In this document: piece after piece, positions 22,074 through 31,204 of the stretch
Layout of the letters: the number at the start of each line of letters is the position of its first letter
Position numbering within the stretch: the first letter of the stretch is position 1
Assembly: GCF_003696285.1 (NCBI RefSeq)
Contig: NZ_RFFL01000004.1
Span: 186,001 to 250,000 of the forward strand
Direction of reading: 5' to 3'
Length of the DNA: 64,000 nucleotides
Source of the DNA: Stutzerimonas nitrititolerans
GTDB lineage: Bacteria > Pseudomonadota > Gammaproteobacteria > Pseudomonadales > Pseudomonadaceae
Made by a program: the position numbers and the translations under genes
The notes under the pieces: generated by a model
Database searches by the model: none
What the model was told of the DNA's origin: nothing
The model's input: the letters and a program-made list of their open reading frames with translations, nothing else

Positions 22074-23534
22074 TCAGCGATCTGCCAACGCCGGCATCAC
22101 TCTTGGTCGCAAGGCCTCGCCAAGCACCGTCAGCAGACCAATCCCGCCGGCGATCCAGTACCAGCGCTGCAAGGGGTCGAAGCCCAGCCAGCCGAGGGCG
22201 TGCAGGAACACCATCAGGATCAGCACCGGGCAGACGTAGCGCACCATGTACAGCCACAGCGCATGGCCCAGCGGCGGCAGGTCCAGCTCGTCGCGCATGA
22301 TCTCGGCACGCAGGCAGTAGCCAGCCAGCAGGCTCATCAGGATGCCACCCAGCGGCATCATCCAGCGCGAGGTCAGGTAGTCGAGCGCATCGAACAAAGT
22401 CGTGCCGAACAGCTTCCAGTCCGCGCCGACGTTGAACGACAGCATCGCCAGCAGGCTGATGGTCAGCAGCACCGCGCCAGAACCGATGGCGGCCTTGGTC
22501 CGGCTGACCCCGTGCTTCTCGTTGAGGTAGGCGACGGTCGCCTCGATCATGGAAATCGCCGAGGTCAGCGCGGCAATCGACACCATGGCGAAGAACAGCA
22601 CGCCGAACGCGGTGCCGAACGGCATCTGCTGGAAGGCCAGCGGCAGGCTCATGAAGATCAGACCCGGCCCCGCGCTTGGATCCATGCCGTTGGCGAAGAT
22701 GATCGGGAAGATCGCCAGCCCTGCCAGCAGCGCCACGCAGGTATCGATGATGGCGACCATGAAGGAGGTCCGCACGATGGATTGGCCGTCAGGAATGTAC
22801 GAGCCGTAGGTGAGGATCGCACCGGAGGCCAGACTCAACGTGAAGAACGCGTGGCCAAGTGCCGCCAGCAGCGCTTCGCCGGTGAGTTTGGAGGTGTCGA
22901 AACTGAACAGGAAGGCGAAGCCTCGATCGAAGCCGCCACTGGTGAACGCATAGCCGACCAGGATCAGCAGCATCACCGCCAGCCCCGGCATCATCCAGCG
23001 GAAGGCCCGCTCGACCCCGGCCTGCACGCCCTTGCCGACGATCCACAGCGTCAGCAGCGCGACCAGCACGCTCCAGCCGCCGAGCGCCCAAGGGTTGGCG
23101 TTGTGCGCCTCGAAGACCTGCGCCAGGCCTTCGACGCTGCTCGCCGCCAGCGAGCCGTCGAGCATTTTCCAGGTGTAGGCGAAGGCCCAGCCTGCCACCA
23201 CCACGTAGAAGCAGAGGATCATGAAGCCGGCCAGCATCGCCATGCTGCCCACGGCCTTCCACGCCGGATGGCCGCCACCCTCGCGCACCACACGACTGAT
23301 GGCGTCGATCGGGCTGCCGCGGCCGCGCCGGCCGATGGCGATCTCGGTCATCATCACCGGAATGCCAATGGCCAGGATGCACGCCAGATACATCAGCACG
23401 AAGGCGCCGCCACCGTACTCGCCGGTGATGTAGGGGAATTTCCAGATATTGCCGAGGCCGACCGCGGAGCCGGTCGCAGCGAGGACGAAGCCCCAGCGCG
23501 AAAGCCAGAGATTCTTGGGTTTTTCACGAGTCAT
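22074..23534 (-). CDS. Sodium-dependent transporter, NSS (SLC6/LeuT-like) family
   Basis: A 486-residue inner-membrane protein with about twelve hydrophobic segments. The family signature around the first helix is clear: ATGSAVGLGNIWKFPY followed by GEYGGGAFVL. NSS proteins import amino acids with Na+; bacterial members include tryptophan, tyrosine and leucine carriers. It is the last gene of the block hpd-maiA-transporter on this strand, which suggests, but does not prove, an aromatic amino acid as substrate. A strong terminator follows, then a chemoreceptor for amino acids. Confidence 0.92.
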   Translation of the reverse strand: MTREKPKNLWLSRWGFVLAATGSAVGLGNIWKFPYITGEYGGGAFVLMYLACILAIGIPVMMTEIAIGRRGRGSPIDAISRVVREGGGHPAWKAVGSMAMLAGFMILCFYVVVAGWAFAYTWKMLDGSLAASSVEGLAQVFEAHNANPWALGGWSVLVALLTLWIVGKGVQAGVERAFRWMMPGLAVMLLILVGYAFTSGGFDRGFAFLFSFDTSKLTGEALLAALGHAFFTLSLASGAILTYGSYIPDGQSIVRTSFMVAIIDTCVALLAGLAIFPIIFANGMDPSAGPGLIFMSLPLAFQQMPFGTAFGVLFFAMVSIAALTSAISMIEATVAYLNEKHGVSRTKAAIGSGAVLLTISLLAMLSFNVGADWKLFGTTLFDALDYLTSRWMMPLGGILMSLLAGYCLRAEIMRDELDLPPLGHALWLYMVRYVCPVLILMVFLHALGWLGFDPLQRWYWIAGGIGLLTVLGEALRPRVMPALADR

Positions 23535-23617
23535 GCGTCACCTGTTTGTTTTTATCTGTGACGGAAATCGAACCCGCCGCGCTCGTGGCACGACGGAATA
23601 TGCAAGGCGGATAAACC

Positions 23618-24259
23618 TTATTGGGCGTCGGGCTGCACCTCCGGAGCGGCGTTACGGAACGCGTCCAGCTCTTCGCAGCGCGCGACCATCTGCAGAATGC
23701 GCGGGTAGGCGCCGAGGTCACAGGCAAAACGGCGCGCATTGTATACCTGCGGAATCAGGCATGCCTCCAGATAACCGGGCCGTCCGCCGAGTGACAGCTG
23801 GCCGTCGTAGTCGGCGAGCCCCTGCTCGAAGCCGGCCAGGCCGGTGGCGATCCAGTGGCGGACCCACTGCTGTTTCGCCTCATCGTCGACACCCAGCGTG
23901 CCGCTGAGATACTGCAGCACGCGGGTGTTGTTCAGCGGATGCACATCGCAGGCGACATGTAGCGCCAGCGAACGCACCCGTGCGCGATCGAGTGGGTCAT
24001 CGGGCAGCAGCGACGGCAGCGGGAAGATCTCTTCCAGATATTCGATGATCGCCAGGGACTGGCCGATGCGCACCTGGCCATCGACCAGCAAGGGCACCAG
24101 CTCCTGCGGGTTGAGCGCCTTGTACTCGGCCGAATGCTGCTGGCCGCCGTCCTTGAGCAAATGCACCGGCACGGTTTCGTATGCCAGTCCCTTGAGGTTG
24201 AGCGCGATGCGCACGCGGTAGGCGGCGCTGGAGCGCCAGTAGGAATAGAGGGTCAGCAT
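23618..24259 (-). CDS. maiA: Maleylacetoacetate isomerase (zeta-class GST)
   Basis: A 213-residue glutathione S-transferase-like protein with the zeta-class signature SSAAYRVRIALNLKG near residues 9-23, where the SSxxxR motif binds glutathione. It isomerises 4-maleylacetoacetate to 4-fumarylacetoacetate in homogentisate degradation. The start at 24259 gives the conserved MLTLYSYWRSSAAYRV; the longer frame reads into the miniature repeat at 24327-24381. It follows hpd on the same strand after 125 bp. In many pseudomonads maiA follows hmgA-fahA; here neither is next to it. Confidence 0.93.
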   Translation of the reverse strand: MLTLYSYWRSSAAYRVRIALNLKGLAYETVPVHLLKDGGQQHSAEYKALNPQELVPLLVDGQVRIGQSLAIIEYLEEIFPLPSLLPDDPLDRARVRSLALHVACDVHPLNNTRVLQYLSGTLGVDDEAKQQWVRHWIATGLAGFEQGLADYDGQLSLGGRPGYLEACLIPQVYNARRFACDLGAYPRILQMVARCEELDAFRNAAPEVQPDAQ

Positions 24260-24326
24260 GAGGGCTCCGGTTCCGATTTTCGGTTCAATCGAAGGGGGAC
24301 GGCGGATGTGCTTCGCGACATCCACC

Positions 24327-24381
24327 CTAGGGTCTGTTGCCATTTCGTCCGCAGCCGCGCCGAAACGGCAACAGACCCTAC
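24327..24381. mobile_element. Miniature (55 bp) internally deleted copy D of the structured element
   Basis: Only the two ends remain: TAGGGTCTGTTGCCATTTCG and CGAAACGGCAACAGACCCTA. It is inserted in a GTAGGGTGG-type repeat: flanks CCACCC-TA and TA-CGCC rejoin to CCACCCTACGCC, the usual end of that repeat family, with TA duplicated. It lies between hpd and maiA. Confidence 0.8.
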
Positions 24382-24384
24382 GCC

Positions 24385-25464
24385 TCATTCGCCGATCACG
24401 CCCCGGCGCAACTGGTCCTCCTCGATGGATTCGAACAGGGCCTTGAAATTGCCCTCGCCGAAGCCCTGGTTACCCTTGCGCTGAATGATCTCGAAGAAGA
24501 TCGGGCCGATCACCGTGTTGGTGAAGATCTGCAGCAGGATGCCGTCGTCGCCCGGCGCGCCGTCGATCAGCAGGTTCAGCTCGCGCAGCTCGTCCAGCGG
24601 CTCGCCGTGACCCGGCACGCGGCTATCGACCTTCTCGTAATAGGTGTCCGGGGTGGACATGAAATCCACGCCGTTGGCGCGCAGGCGCCGGACCGTCTCG
24701 TAGATATCGTCGGTGGAGAGCGCGATGTGCTGGATGCCCTCGCCGTGGTACTCGCGGATGAATTCCTCGATCTGCGACTTGTCGTCGGCCGACTCGTTGA
24801 TCGGGATGCGGATCTTGCCGCAGGGCGCGGTCATCGCTCTTGAAAACAGCCCGGTGAGCTTGCCCTCGATATCGAAATAGCGAATCTCGCGGAAGTTGGC
24901 GATGCGCTCGTAGAAGCCGGACCAGACGTCCATCTGCCCACGCATGACGTTGTGGGTCAGGTGGTCGATGCAGGTCAGGCCCACGGCGTTGTCGTTCGGC
25001 GTGCGGCCCTCGATGTATTCGAAATCGACGTCGTAGATACTCCGGTCACCATAGCGGTCGACGAGGTACAGCAGCGAGCCGCCGATGCCCTCGACGCAGG
25101 GGATGTTCAGTTCGCCGAAGTTGGCATGGCTGCCCACCAGTTTCGCGCCCTGGGATTCGACGTAGGCGGCGGCCTGGGCGGCGTTCTTCACGCGGAAGGC
25201 CATGGCGCAGGCGCTCGGCCCGTGCTTCTCGGCGAACTCGCGCACATGACCGCTGGGACTGCCGTTGAGGACGATGTTGATGTCGTTCTGCTGGAACAGC
25301 CAGACAGCCTTGGAGCGGTGCTTGGCCGTTTCGGTGAAGCCCATCTGGGTGAACAGCGTACGCAGCTGCTCGATGCCTTCGGCGTTCGGCGCGGTGAATT
25401 CAACGAACTCGAAACCGTCGGTGCCGATGGGATTGTGCTGCTCGATCTTGTTCACGGCGTTCAT
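24385..25464 (-). CDS. hpd: 4-hydroxyphenylpyruvate dioxygenase
   Basis: A 359-residue non-heme iron dioxygenase, converting 4-hydroxyphenylpyruvate to homogentisate. Two vicinal-oxygen-chelate domains are present; the iron ligands appear in CIDHLTHNV (His), GIQHIALSTDD (His) and FFEIIQRKG (Glu), and the C-terminal GFGEGNFKALFESIE helix is typical. The start has an AGGAGG ribosome site. It uses the PhhC product made by the locus at 12176-14715. Copies C and D of the structured element lie just upstream and just downstream, so its native promoter must be inside, or beyond, the 284-bp copy C. Confidence 0.96.
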   Translation of the reverse strand: MNAVNKIEQHNPIGTDGFEFVEFTAPNAEGIEQLRTLFTQMGFTETAKHRSKAVWLFQQNDINIVLNGSPSGHVREFAEKHGPSACAMAFRVKNAAQAAAYVESQGAKLVGSHANFGELNIPCVEGIGGSLLYLVDRYGDRSIYDVDFEYIEGRTPNDNAVGLTCIDHLTHNVMRGQMDVWSGFYERIANFREIRYFDIEGKLTGLFSRAMTAPCGKIRIPINESADDKSQIEEFIREYHGEGIQHIALSTDDIYETVRRLRANGVDFMSTPDTYYEKVDSRVPGHGEPLDELRELNLLIDGAPGDDGILLQIFTNTVIGPIFFEIIQRKGNQGFGEGNFKALFESIEEDQLRRGVIGE

Positions 25465-25491
25465 TTCGCCTCCTGATTATTGTTGTGAGGG

Positions 25492-25775
25492 TTAGGGTCT
25501 GTTGACGTTTCGACGCGAGCCGCGTTGCTGCGCCAAATATCGCCAGGCAAGGCGCGGGACACAGGCAATGGTCATTCCCTTGCCAAGTCCCGCAACACCG
25601 CATGGCGATATTTGCCGCGCAACCTAGGCGGCCCCACCCGAAGGGCCGGGCCTGTTTTTGCACGGCGCTGCGTTATTCGTCGTTCATTTGGAATGACCAA
25701 ATCTCTCTCCTCATGCCTTGCTCCGCGCGAAAACAGGCTACGGCGCGGCCGCGACGAAACGTCAACAGACCCTGG
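25492..25775. mobile_element. Structured MITE-like element, copy C, directly upstream of hpd
   Basis: It begins TTAGGGTCTGTTGACG and ends CGTCAACAGACCCTGG, so the right TA has decayed to TG. Length equals copy A (284 bp) and it keeps the CAAATATCGCCA/TGGCGATATTTG stem. The third stem has lost some pairing (CTGTTTTTGCACGG with CCGCGCGAAAACAG). Its edge is 27 bp before the hpd start codon. Confidence 0.8.
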
Positions 25776-26137
25776 CTACACGGCTTTGGCTGGCCTCATC
25801 ACAACCCGGCGCCAGGCACCGGACAACCCCGTATCGAGTCTCCGGGCGACTGGTGATCACGGACTGGCCGTCAGTTTTTCCTTACAGCATCGAACATGGC
25901 GGGAAATCTGGTTCCGGGGCTTGCCAGGCGTAACGAAAAACTGACAAGCCGGTGCGGTGGGATGTCGCGGCCTTCGAACGGCCGAATGAATTCGGCCCTA
26001 CAGTGGCCAAACCGTAGGGCCGAACTTGTTTGGCCTGAGAGCCTCGTCTGCTGCTGACCCGCGGGTGGTGGAAAAGCGCTTCGCGCGTTTTCCACCCTAC
26101 GGCGAGCCATCGATCACCCGCGTGCTGCCGGTGCCTG
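25776..26137. repeat. Non-coding interval with two inverted repeats
   Basis: An 11-bp inverted repeat, GTCAGTTTTTC (25870-25880) with GAAAAACTGAC (25935-25945), spans 76 bp. Further on lies a GTAGGGCCGAA/TTCGGCCCTAC pair (about 25990-26025) and a GTGGAAAAGCGC/GCGTTTTCCACCCTACG hairpin (about 26067-26101). No gene is supported. Confidence 0.6.
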
Positions 26138-27232
26138 TCAGGAAGCCTGGCGCTTGAACGCTTCGGGCCGCGACTCACCACCGGCCTGCAGGCGCTCAAG
26201 CGCCAGGCGGTCGGCGATGACCGAGGTCGGCTCGCCACTGGCGGCGGAGCGGGTGAAGATTTCCCGCAGGGTGTCGCCGATGCCCTGGACATGGGCATCG
26301 GCCTGCGCGGCGGCGCCGCCAATGCGCTGGTAGTAGACGTCGATGATGCCGCCTGCGTTGATGGCGTAATCCGGTGCCCAGAGCTGGTTGCGCCGCTGCA
26401 GCTCGGCGCCGATCTCGGGCGTGGCCAGCTGATTGTTGGCGGCCCCGGCGATCACCGGGGCGCGCAGCACCTCCAGCGTCTGTTCGTTGAGGATGCCGCC
26501 CATGGCGCAGGGGGCGAACACGTCGACGTCGAGGCCGTAGATGTCCTGCGGACGAACCACGTTGGCGTCCAGTTCATCCATGGCCTGTTGCACGTTGGCG
26601 TCGAAGATGTCTGCCACCCACAGCTCGGCGCCGGCCGCCTTGAGATGGCGTGCCAGGCCCAAGCCGACATGGCCGACGCCCTGGATCGCCACCTTGAGCC
26701 CGGCGAGGTCGTCATGTCCGAGCCGATGCCGCACCGCCGCCTGGAGCCCGACGAACACGCCGAGCGCGGTGGACGGCGAGGGGTCGCCGCTGGCGATGCT
26801 GCCATCCAGGGTGGTGCGTGGCGATGCGCCCATCACATGGCGGGTGCGCTGGGCGAAGGCCTGCATCTCGGCATCACCCGTGCCCGAGTCGGCGGCGGTG
26901 ATGTAGCGCCCGCCGAGGCTGTCGACGAAATCGCCCATGGCGTGCAGCAGCGCCTGGCTCTTGCCCGTGTGCGGATCGCCGATGATCACCGCCTTGCCGC
27001 CGCCCAGCGCCAGGCCGGCCAGGGAGGATTTGAGCGTCATGCCGCGCGACAGGCGCAGCACGTCGCGCAGGGCGTCGTCGTCATTGGCATAGGGAAACAT
27101 CCGGCAACCGCCCAGCGCAGGGCCGAGTCGCGTGTCGTGGATGGCGATGATGGCCTTGAGACCCGATGCCTTGTCGTGGCAGAAGACCACCTGTTCGTGG
27201 CGGTCGAAATCGGGATGCGCGAATACGGACAT
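26138..27232 (-). CDS. Leu/Phe/Val-type amino acid dehydrogenase
   Basis: A 364-residue NAD-dependent dehydrogenase of the Glu/Leu/Phe/Val family, deaminating a hydrophobic amino acid to its 2-oxo acid. The N-terminal segment holds [12 protein letters not shown] and the glycine-rich [14 protein letters not shown] with the catalytic lysine; the C-terminal Rossmann domain begins near [20 protein letters not shown]. Length fits leucine dehydrogenase. The ATG has a GAGG site. It is next to the indolepyruvate oxidoreductase, which would consume aryl or branched 2-oxo acids, so the pair forms a plausible degradation route. Leucine versus phenylalanine preference cannot be decided. Confidence 0.88.
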   Translation of the reverse strand: MSVFAHPDFDRHEQVVFCHDKASGLKAIIAIHDTRLGPALGGCRMFPYANDDDALRDVLRLSRGMTLKSSLAGLALGGGKAVIIGDPHTGKSQALLHAMGDFVDSLGGRYITAADSGTGDAEMQAFAQRTRHVMGASPRTTLDGSIASGDPSPSTALGVFVGLQAAVRHRLGHDDLAGLKVAIQGVGHVGLGLARHLKAAGAELWVADIFDANVQQAMDELDANVVRPQDIYGLDVDVFAPCAMGGILNEQTLEVLRAPVIAGAANNQLATPEIGAELQRRNQLWAPDYAINAGGIIDVYYQRIGGAAAQADAHVQGIGDTLREIFTRSAASGEPTSVIADRLALERLQAGGESRPEAFKRQAS

Positions 27233-27515
27233 GGTTTACCTCGTTTGTTGTCATCAAGTCCGGGCCCTACCGCCGGGCCCACTGAAAGCTTCGCCCCGAG
27301 GGCGGGGCTCCCACAAAAAAGCAGCCGGCACACACCGAACCCGTAAAGCCACGCCCCCGCGGCGATTGCGCCGCCCTACAGCTGGCTCATGAATTCTGAT
27401 CGTGCCCACGCTCCTGCGTGGGCACGTCCCCGGGAGACGCTCCGCGTCCTGAACGCCGAAGCTTTCTGCAAGAGGTTCCCACGCTGGAGCATGGGAACCA
27501 TCAGACGGAGGCACG
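27233..27515. repeat. REP-like and GCCC/GGGC hairpin repeats
   Basis: A unit AAGCTTCGCCCCGAGGGCGGGGCTCCCAC at about 27287-27315 recurs near 54461-54490. A second unit with GCCCACGCTCCTGCGTGGGC and TTCCCACGCTGGAGCATGGGAA (about 27403-27500) belongs to the CCCACGC family seen at 10060-10350, 37440-37551, 50840-50952 and 54573-54682. Confidence 0.65.
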
Positions 27516-30500
27516 TCACGCCGCCGGCTGGAACAGCCGCACGCTCTGTACCTCATCGCCTTTGTCGAGCTGTTCACGCAGCACCTTCTCCTGCTGACGG
27601 GCCTTGGCGATGGCGCGCTCCTTCACCGGGCCGTAGCCGCGGATCAGCTCCGGCAGCGCGGCGATGGCCACGGCGGTGCGGTAGTTGGTCGGTTTGAGCT
27701 TGGCCAGGAGGTCGTCGACGGTCTTCTCGTAGTCGGCGATCAGCTGGCGCTCCACCCGGCGGTCATGACCATAGCCGAACGGGTCGAGCGGTGTCCCGCG
27801 CAGGAAGCGCAGCTTCGCCAGCACACCGAAAATATCCAGCATCCAGGGGCCGAATTCGCGCTTGCGCGGCTCGCCGGTCTTCGGGTCGGCCTTGGCCAGC
27901 CAGGCCGGCGCCAGGTGGAACTGCAGCCGATAATCGCCCTCGAACTGCGTCTCGAGTTGCTGGCGGAATTCCGGCTCGCTGTACAGCCGCGCCACCTCGT
28001 ACTCGTCCTTGTAGGCCAGCAGCTTGAAGTAGTAGTGCGCCACCGCCTTGGACAGCGCCAGGTCGTCGGCCGTGTCGGCCTCGCGCACGCGCTCCACCAG
28101 GTAGCGATAACGGCGCGCCAGATCGGCGTTCTGGTACTGGGTAAGGAAGTCCACGCGCCAGTCGACGATCTCTTCGAGGGTCTTGCAGATCGGTCCGGCC
28201 AGGCTAGGCTCGGCGGTTTCCACCGGCCGTGCCAGCCGCTCCACCGCGTCGCGCTCGAGCACCGCGCGGCGACCCCAGCGGAAGGCCTGGCGGTTCAGCT
28301 CGGTGGACACGTCATTGAGCCCGATGGCCTTCTCGATGGCCTCGGCCGACACCGGTAGCAGCCCCTGCTGGTAGGCGAAGCCGAGCAGGAACAGGTTGGT
28401 GGCGATGCTGTCGCCCATCAGCCGCGTGGCCAGCCGGGTAGCGTCGACGAAGTGAGTCTTTTCCGCACCTACCGCATCGGCGATCGCCTGGCGCATGGCC
28501 GCACCCGGGACCTGGGCGTCGGGATTGCGGGTGAATTCGGCGGTGGCTCCCTCGAAGCTGTTCACCACAGCGTTGCTGATCCTGTCGTTCAGGCGGGTCA
28601 GCGCCTCTTCACCGGCCGCGACGATCAGATCGCAGCCCAGCAGCAGGTCGGCTTCGCCGGCGGCGATGCGCACAGCGTAGATATCGCTCTGCCTGGCGGC
28701 GATCCGCACATGGGTGGTCACCGGGCCAAACTTCTGCGCCAGGCCCGCCTGGTCGAGCACCGTGCAACCCTTGCCCTCCAGGTGCGCGGCCATGCCGATC
28801 AACGCACCGAGGGTGGTCACGCCGCTGCCGCCGACGCCGGGGATCAGCACGTTCCACGGTCGCTCCAGCGAGGGATGTTGTGGCTCGGGCAACTCGGCCG
28901 CCTCGATGCCGCCGGCCACCGCCTCGGGCTTACGCAGCTGGCCGCCGTGCACGGTGACGAAGCTCGGACAGAAGCCCTCGACGCAGGAGTAGTCCTTGTT
29001 GCAGGCGTTCTGGTCGATCTCGCGCTTGCGTCCCAGCTCGGTCTCCAGCGGCAGCACCGACAGGCAGTTGGATTTCTCGCCACAGTCGCCGCAACCCTCG
29101 CACACGGCGGGGTTGATGAACACGCGCTTGGCCGGGTCCTCGAGCTTGCCGCGCTTGCGCCGCCGGCGTTTCTCGGTGGCGCAGGTCTGGTCGTAGATGA
29201 TCACCGAGACGCCCTTGAACTCGCGCAGCTCGCGCTGCACGGCGTCCAGCTCGCGGCGGTGATGGAAACTGGCGTTCGGCGCGAAGCTGTCGCGGCTGGG
29301 GTACTTGTCGGGCTCGTCGCTGACGATGGCGATGCGCTGGACGCCCTCGTCATGCACCTGGCGGCTGAGCTGGTCGACACGCAGTTCGCCGTCGATGGGT
29401 TGGCCGCCGGTCATGGCCACCGCATCGTTGTAGAGAATCTTGAAGGTGATGTTGACCCCCGCCGCCACCGCCGCGCGCACCGCCAGGCTGCCTGAATGGA
29501 AATAGGTGCCGTCGCCGAGGTTCTGGAACATGTGCGGGGTGTCGGTGAACGGCGCCTGGCCGATCCAGTTGACGCCCTCGCCGCCCATCTGGGTGAAGGT
29601 CTCGGTACGACGATCCATCCACTGCACCATGTAGTGGCAACCGATGCCGGCCGAGGCGCGGCTGCCCTCGGGCACCTTGGTGGAGGTGTTGTGCGGGCAG
29701 CCGGAGCAGTAGTGCGGGGTGCGCACGGTGCTGTAGCTGCGCGCGGCCAGGGCCTTCTCCTTGGCGTCGAGAAAGGCCAGGCGGGTCAGGATGCTCTCGC
29801 TGGTGTAGATCGGCGCGAGGCGTTTGGCGATCACCCGGGCGATCATCGCCGGGGTCAGTTCGCTGAGGTTGGGCAGCAGCGAACGGCCCTGCTCGTCGAA
29901 CTCGCCGACCACCCGCGGGCGCTTGTCCACCGGCCAGTTGTAGAGCTGCCCGGTAAGCTGGTCCTCGATGATGCTGCGCTTTTCCTCGACCACCAGGATC
30001 TCGTCCAGGCCACGGGCGAACTCGTGCACCGAGACCGGCTCCAGCGGCCAGCTCATGCCGACCTTGAGCACCCGCAGGCCGACCTGGGCGCACAGCGCCT
30101 CGTCGAGGCCGAGGTCGTCCAGCGCCTGGCGCACGTCGAGGTAGGACTTGCCGGTGGTGATGATCCCCAGGCGCGGATTGGGCGAGTCGAGCATCACCCG
30201 GTTGAGGTGGTTGGCGCGCGCAAAAGCCCGGGCGGCGTAGATCTTGAACAGGTTGAGGCGCTTTTCCTGGGCCAGCGGCGGGTCCGGCCAGCGGATGTGC
30301 ACGCCGTCCTCGGGCAGCTCGAAGTCCTCGGGGATGCAGGTCTGCACGCGCAGCGGGTCGACCTCCACCACGGCGGAGGAATCGACGTTCTCGGCGATGG
30401 TCTTGAGCGCCACCCAGCAACCGGAATAGCGCGACAACTCCCAGCCGATGATGCCGTAGTCGAGGATTTCCTGGACGTTGGCCGGATTCAGCACCGGAAT

Positions 30501-31001
30501 CGATGCAGCAATGAAGGCATGCTCGCTCTGATGCGGCAGCGTCGAGGACTTGCAGCCATGATCGTCGCCGGCCAGCAGCAGCACGCCGCCGTTGGGCGAG
30601 ACGCCGGCGGCGTTGCCATGTTTGAAGACGTCACCGGCGCGATCGACGCCCGGCCCCTTGCCGTACCACATGGCGAAGACGCCGTCGTGGCGGGCGCCGG
30701 GAAACAGATTGGTCTGCTGGCTGCCCCACACGGCGGTGGCGGCCAACTCCTCGTTCAGGCCCGGCTGGAAATGGATGGCGTTCTGCTTGAGGTAGTCACG
30801 GGCTTCCCAGAGGCTCTTGTCCAGCCCGCCCAGCGGCGAGCCGCGGTAGCCGGAAATGAAGCCGCCGGTATTCAGGCCACAGGCCTGGTCGCGCTGGTGC
30901 TGCAACATCGGCAGGCGGGTCAGCGCCTGGGTGCCGGTGAGGTACAGATGACCGGTTGCAAGGCGGTACTTGTCGTCCAGACGGATCTCGGCCAGGGACA
31001 T
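27516..31001 (-). CDS. Indolepyruvate:ferredoxin oxidoreductase, fused alpha-beta
   Basis: A 1161-residue ThDP- and iron-sulfur enzyme that oxidatively decarboxylates aryl pyruvates (or branched 2-oxo acids) to acyl-CoA, reducing ferredoxin. The N-terminal half is the pyrimidine-binding domain; the ThDP site follows (GDGTYFHSG ... NDAVAMTGGQ). A ferredoxin-like region has CEGCGDCGEKSNC and CNKDYSC, and the C-terminal gamma-like domain starts with IPGVGGSGVTTLG. The IorA and IorB parts are thus one chain, as common in proteobacteria. The start at 31001 has AGAGGAGCG before it. The divergent Lrp-type gene is its probable regulator and the dehydrogenase downstream a probable partner. Confidence 0.92.
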   Translation of the reverse strand: MSLAEIRLDDKYRLATGHLYLTGTQALTRLPMLQHQRDQACGLNTGGFISGYRGSPLGGLDKSLWEARDYLKQNAIHFQPGLNEELAATAVWGSQQTNLFPGARHDGVFAMWYGKGPGVDRAGDVFKHGNAAGVSPNGGVLLLAGDDHGCKSSTLPHQSEHAFIAASIPVLNPANVQEILDYGIIGWELSRYSGCWVALKTIAENVDSSAVVEVDPLRVQTCIPEDFELPEDGVHIRWPDPPLAQEKRLNLFKIYAARAFARANHLNRVMLDSPNPRLGIITTGKSYLDVRQALDDLGLDEALCAQVGLRVLKVGMSWPLEPVSVHEFARGLDEILVVEEKRSIIEDQLTGQLYNWPVDKRPRVVGEFDEQGRSLLPNLSELTPAMIARVIAKRLAPIYTSESILTRLAFLDAKEKALAARSYSTVRTPHYCSGCPHNTSTKVPEGSRASAGIGCHYMVQWMDRRTETFTQMGGEGVNWIGQAPFTDTPHMFQNLGDGTYFHSGSLAVRAAVAAGVNITFKILYNDAVAMTGGQPIDGELRVDQLSRQVHDEGVQRIAIVSDEPDKYPSRDSFAPNASFHHRRELDAVQRELREFKGVSVIIYDQTCATEKRRRRKRGKLEDPAKRVFINPAVCEGCGDCGEKSNCLSVLPLETELGRKREIDQNACNKDYSCVEGFCPSFVTVHGGQLRKPEAVAGGIEAAELPEPQHPSLERPWNVLIPGVGGSGVTTLGALIGMAAHLEGKGCTVLDQAGLAQKFGPVTTHVRIAARQSDIYAVRIAAGEADLLLGCDLIVAAGEEALTRLNDRISNAVVNSFEGATAEFTRNPDAQVPGAAMRQAIADAVGAEKTHFVDATRLATRLMGDSIATNLFLLGFAYQQGLLPVSAEAIEKAIGLNDVSTELNRQAFRWGRRAVLERDAVERLARPVETAEPSLAGPICKTLEEIVDWRVDFLTQYQNADLARRYRYLVERVREADTADDLALSKAVAHYYFKLLAYKDEYEVARLYSEPEFRQQLETQFEGDYRLQFHLAPAWLAKADPKTGEPRKREFGPWMLDIFGVLAKLRFLRGTPLDPFGYGHDRRVERQLIADYEKTVDDLLAKLKPTNYRTAVAIAALPELIRGYGPVKERAIAKARQQEKVLREQLDKGDEVQSVRLFQPAA

Positions 31002-31204
31002 GTGGCGCTCCTCTTTGTTGTTATCGGAGTCAGGGCGGCGTTGTACGCCACCCGCCTGGGCGCAATCGGCGAGGGGTGGCCCCACCGCTGCGCATTTGAC
31101 TTGCAGTGTGGCCGTGACGGCGGGAGATTTTCTTTCTACTTTTGTAAGGAAACGGCCATCCTGTGCATGAACGTTTCGCCCATAACAACAAAACAGGAAG
31201 AAAC

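Noticed and set aside
20777..23561. Long plus-strand frames over the chemoreceptor and the NSS transporter
   Set aside because: The minus-strand proteins carry all family motifs; the plus-strand ones are His/Gln/Arg-rich shadows.
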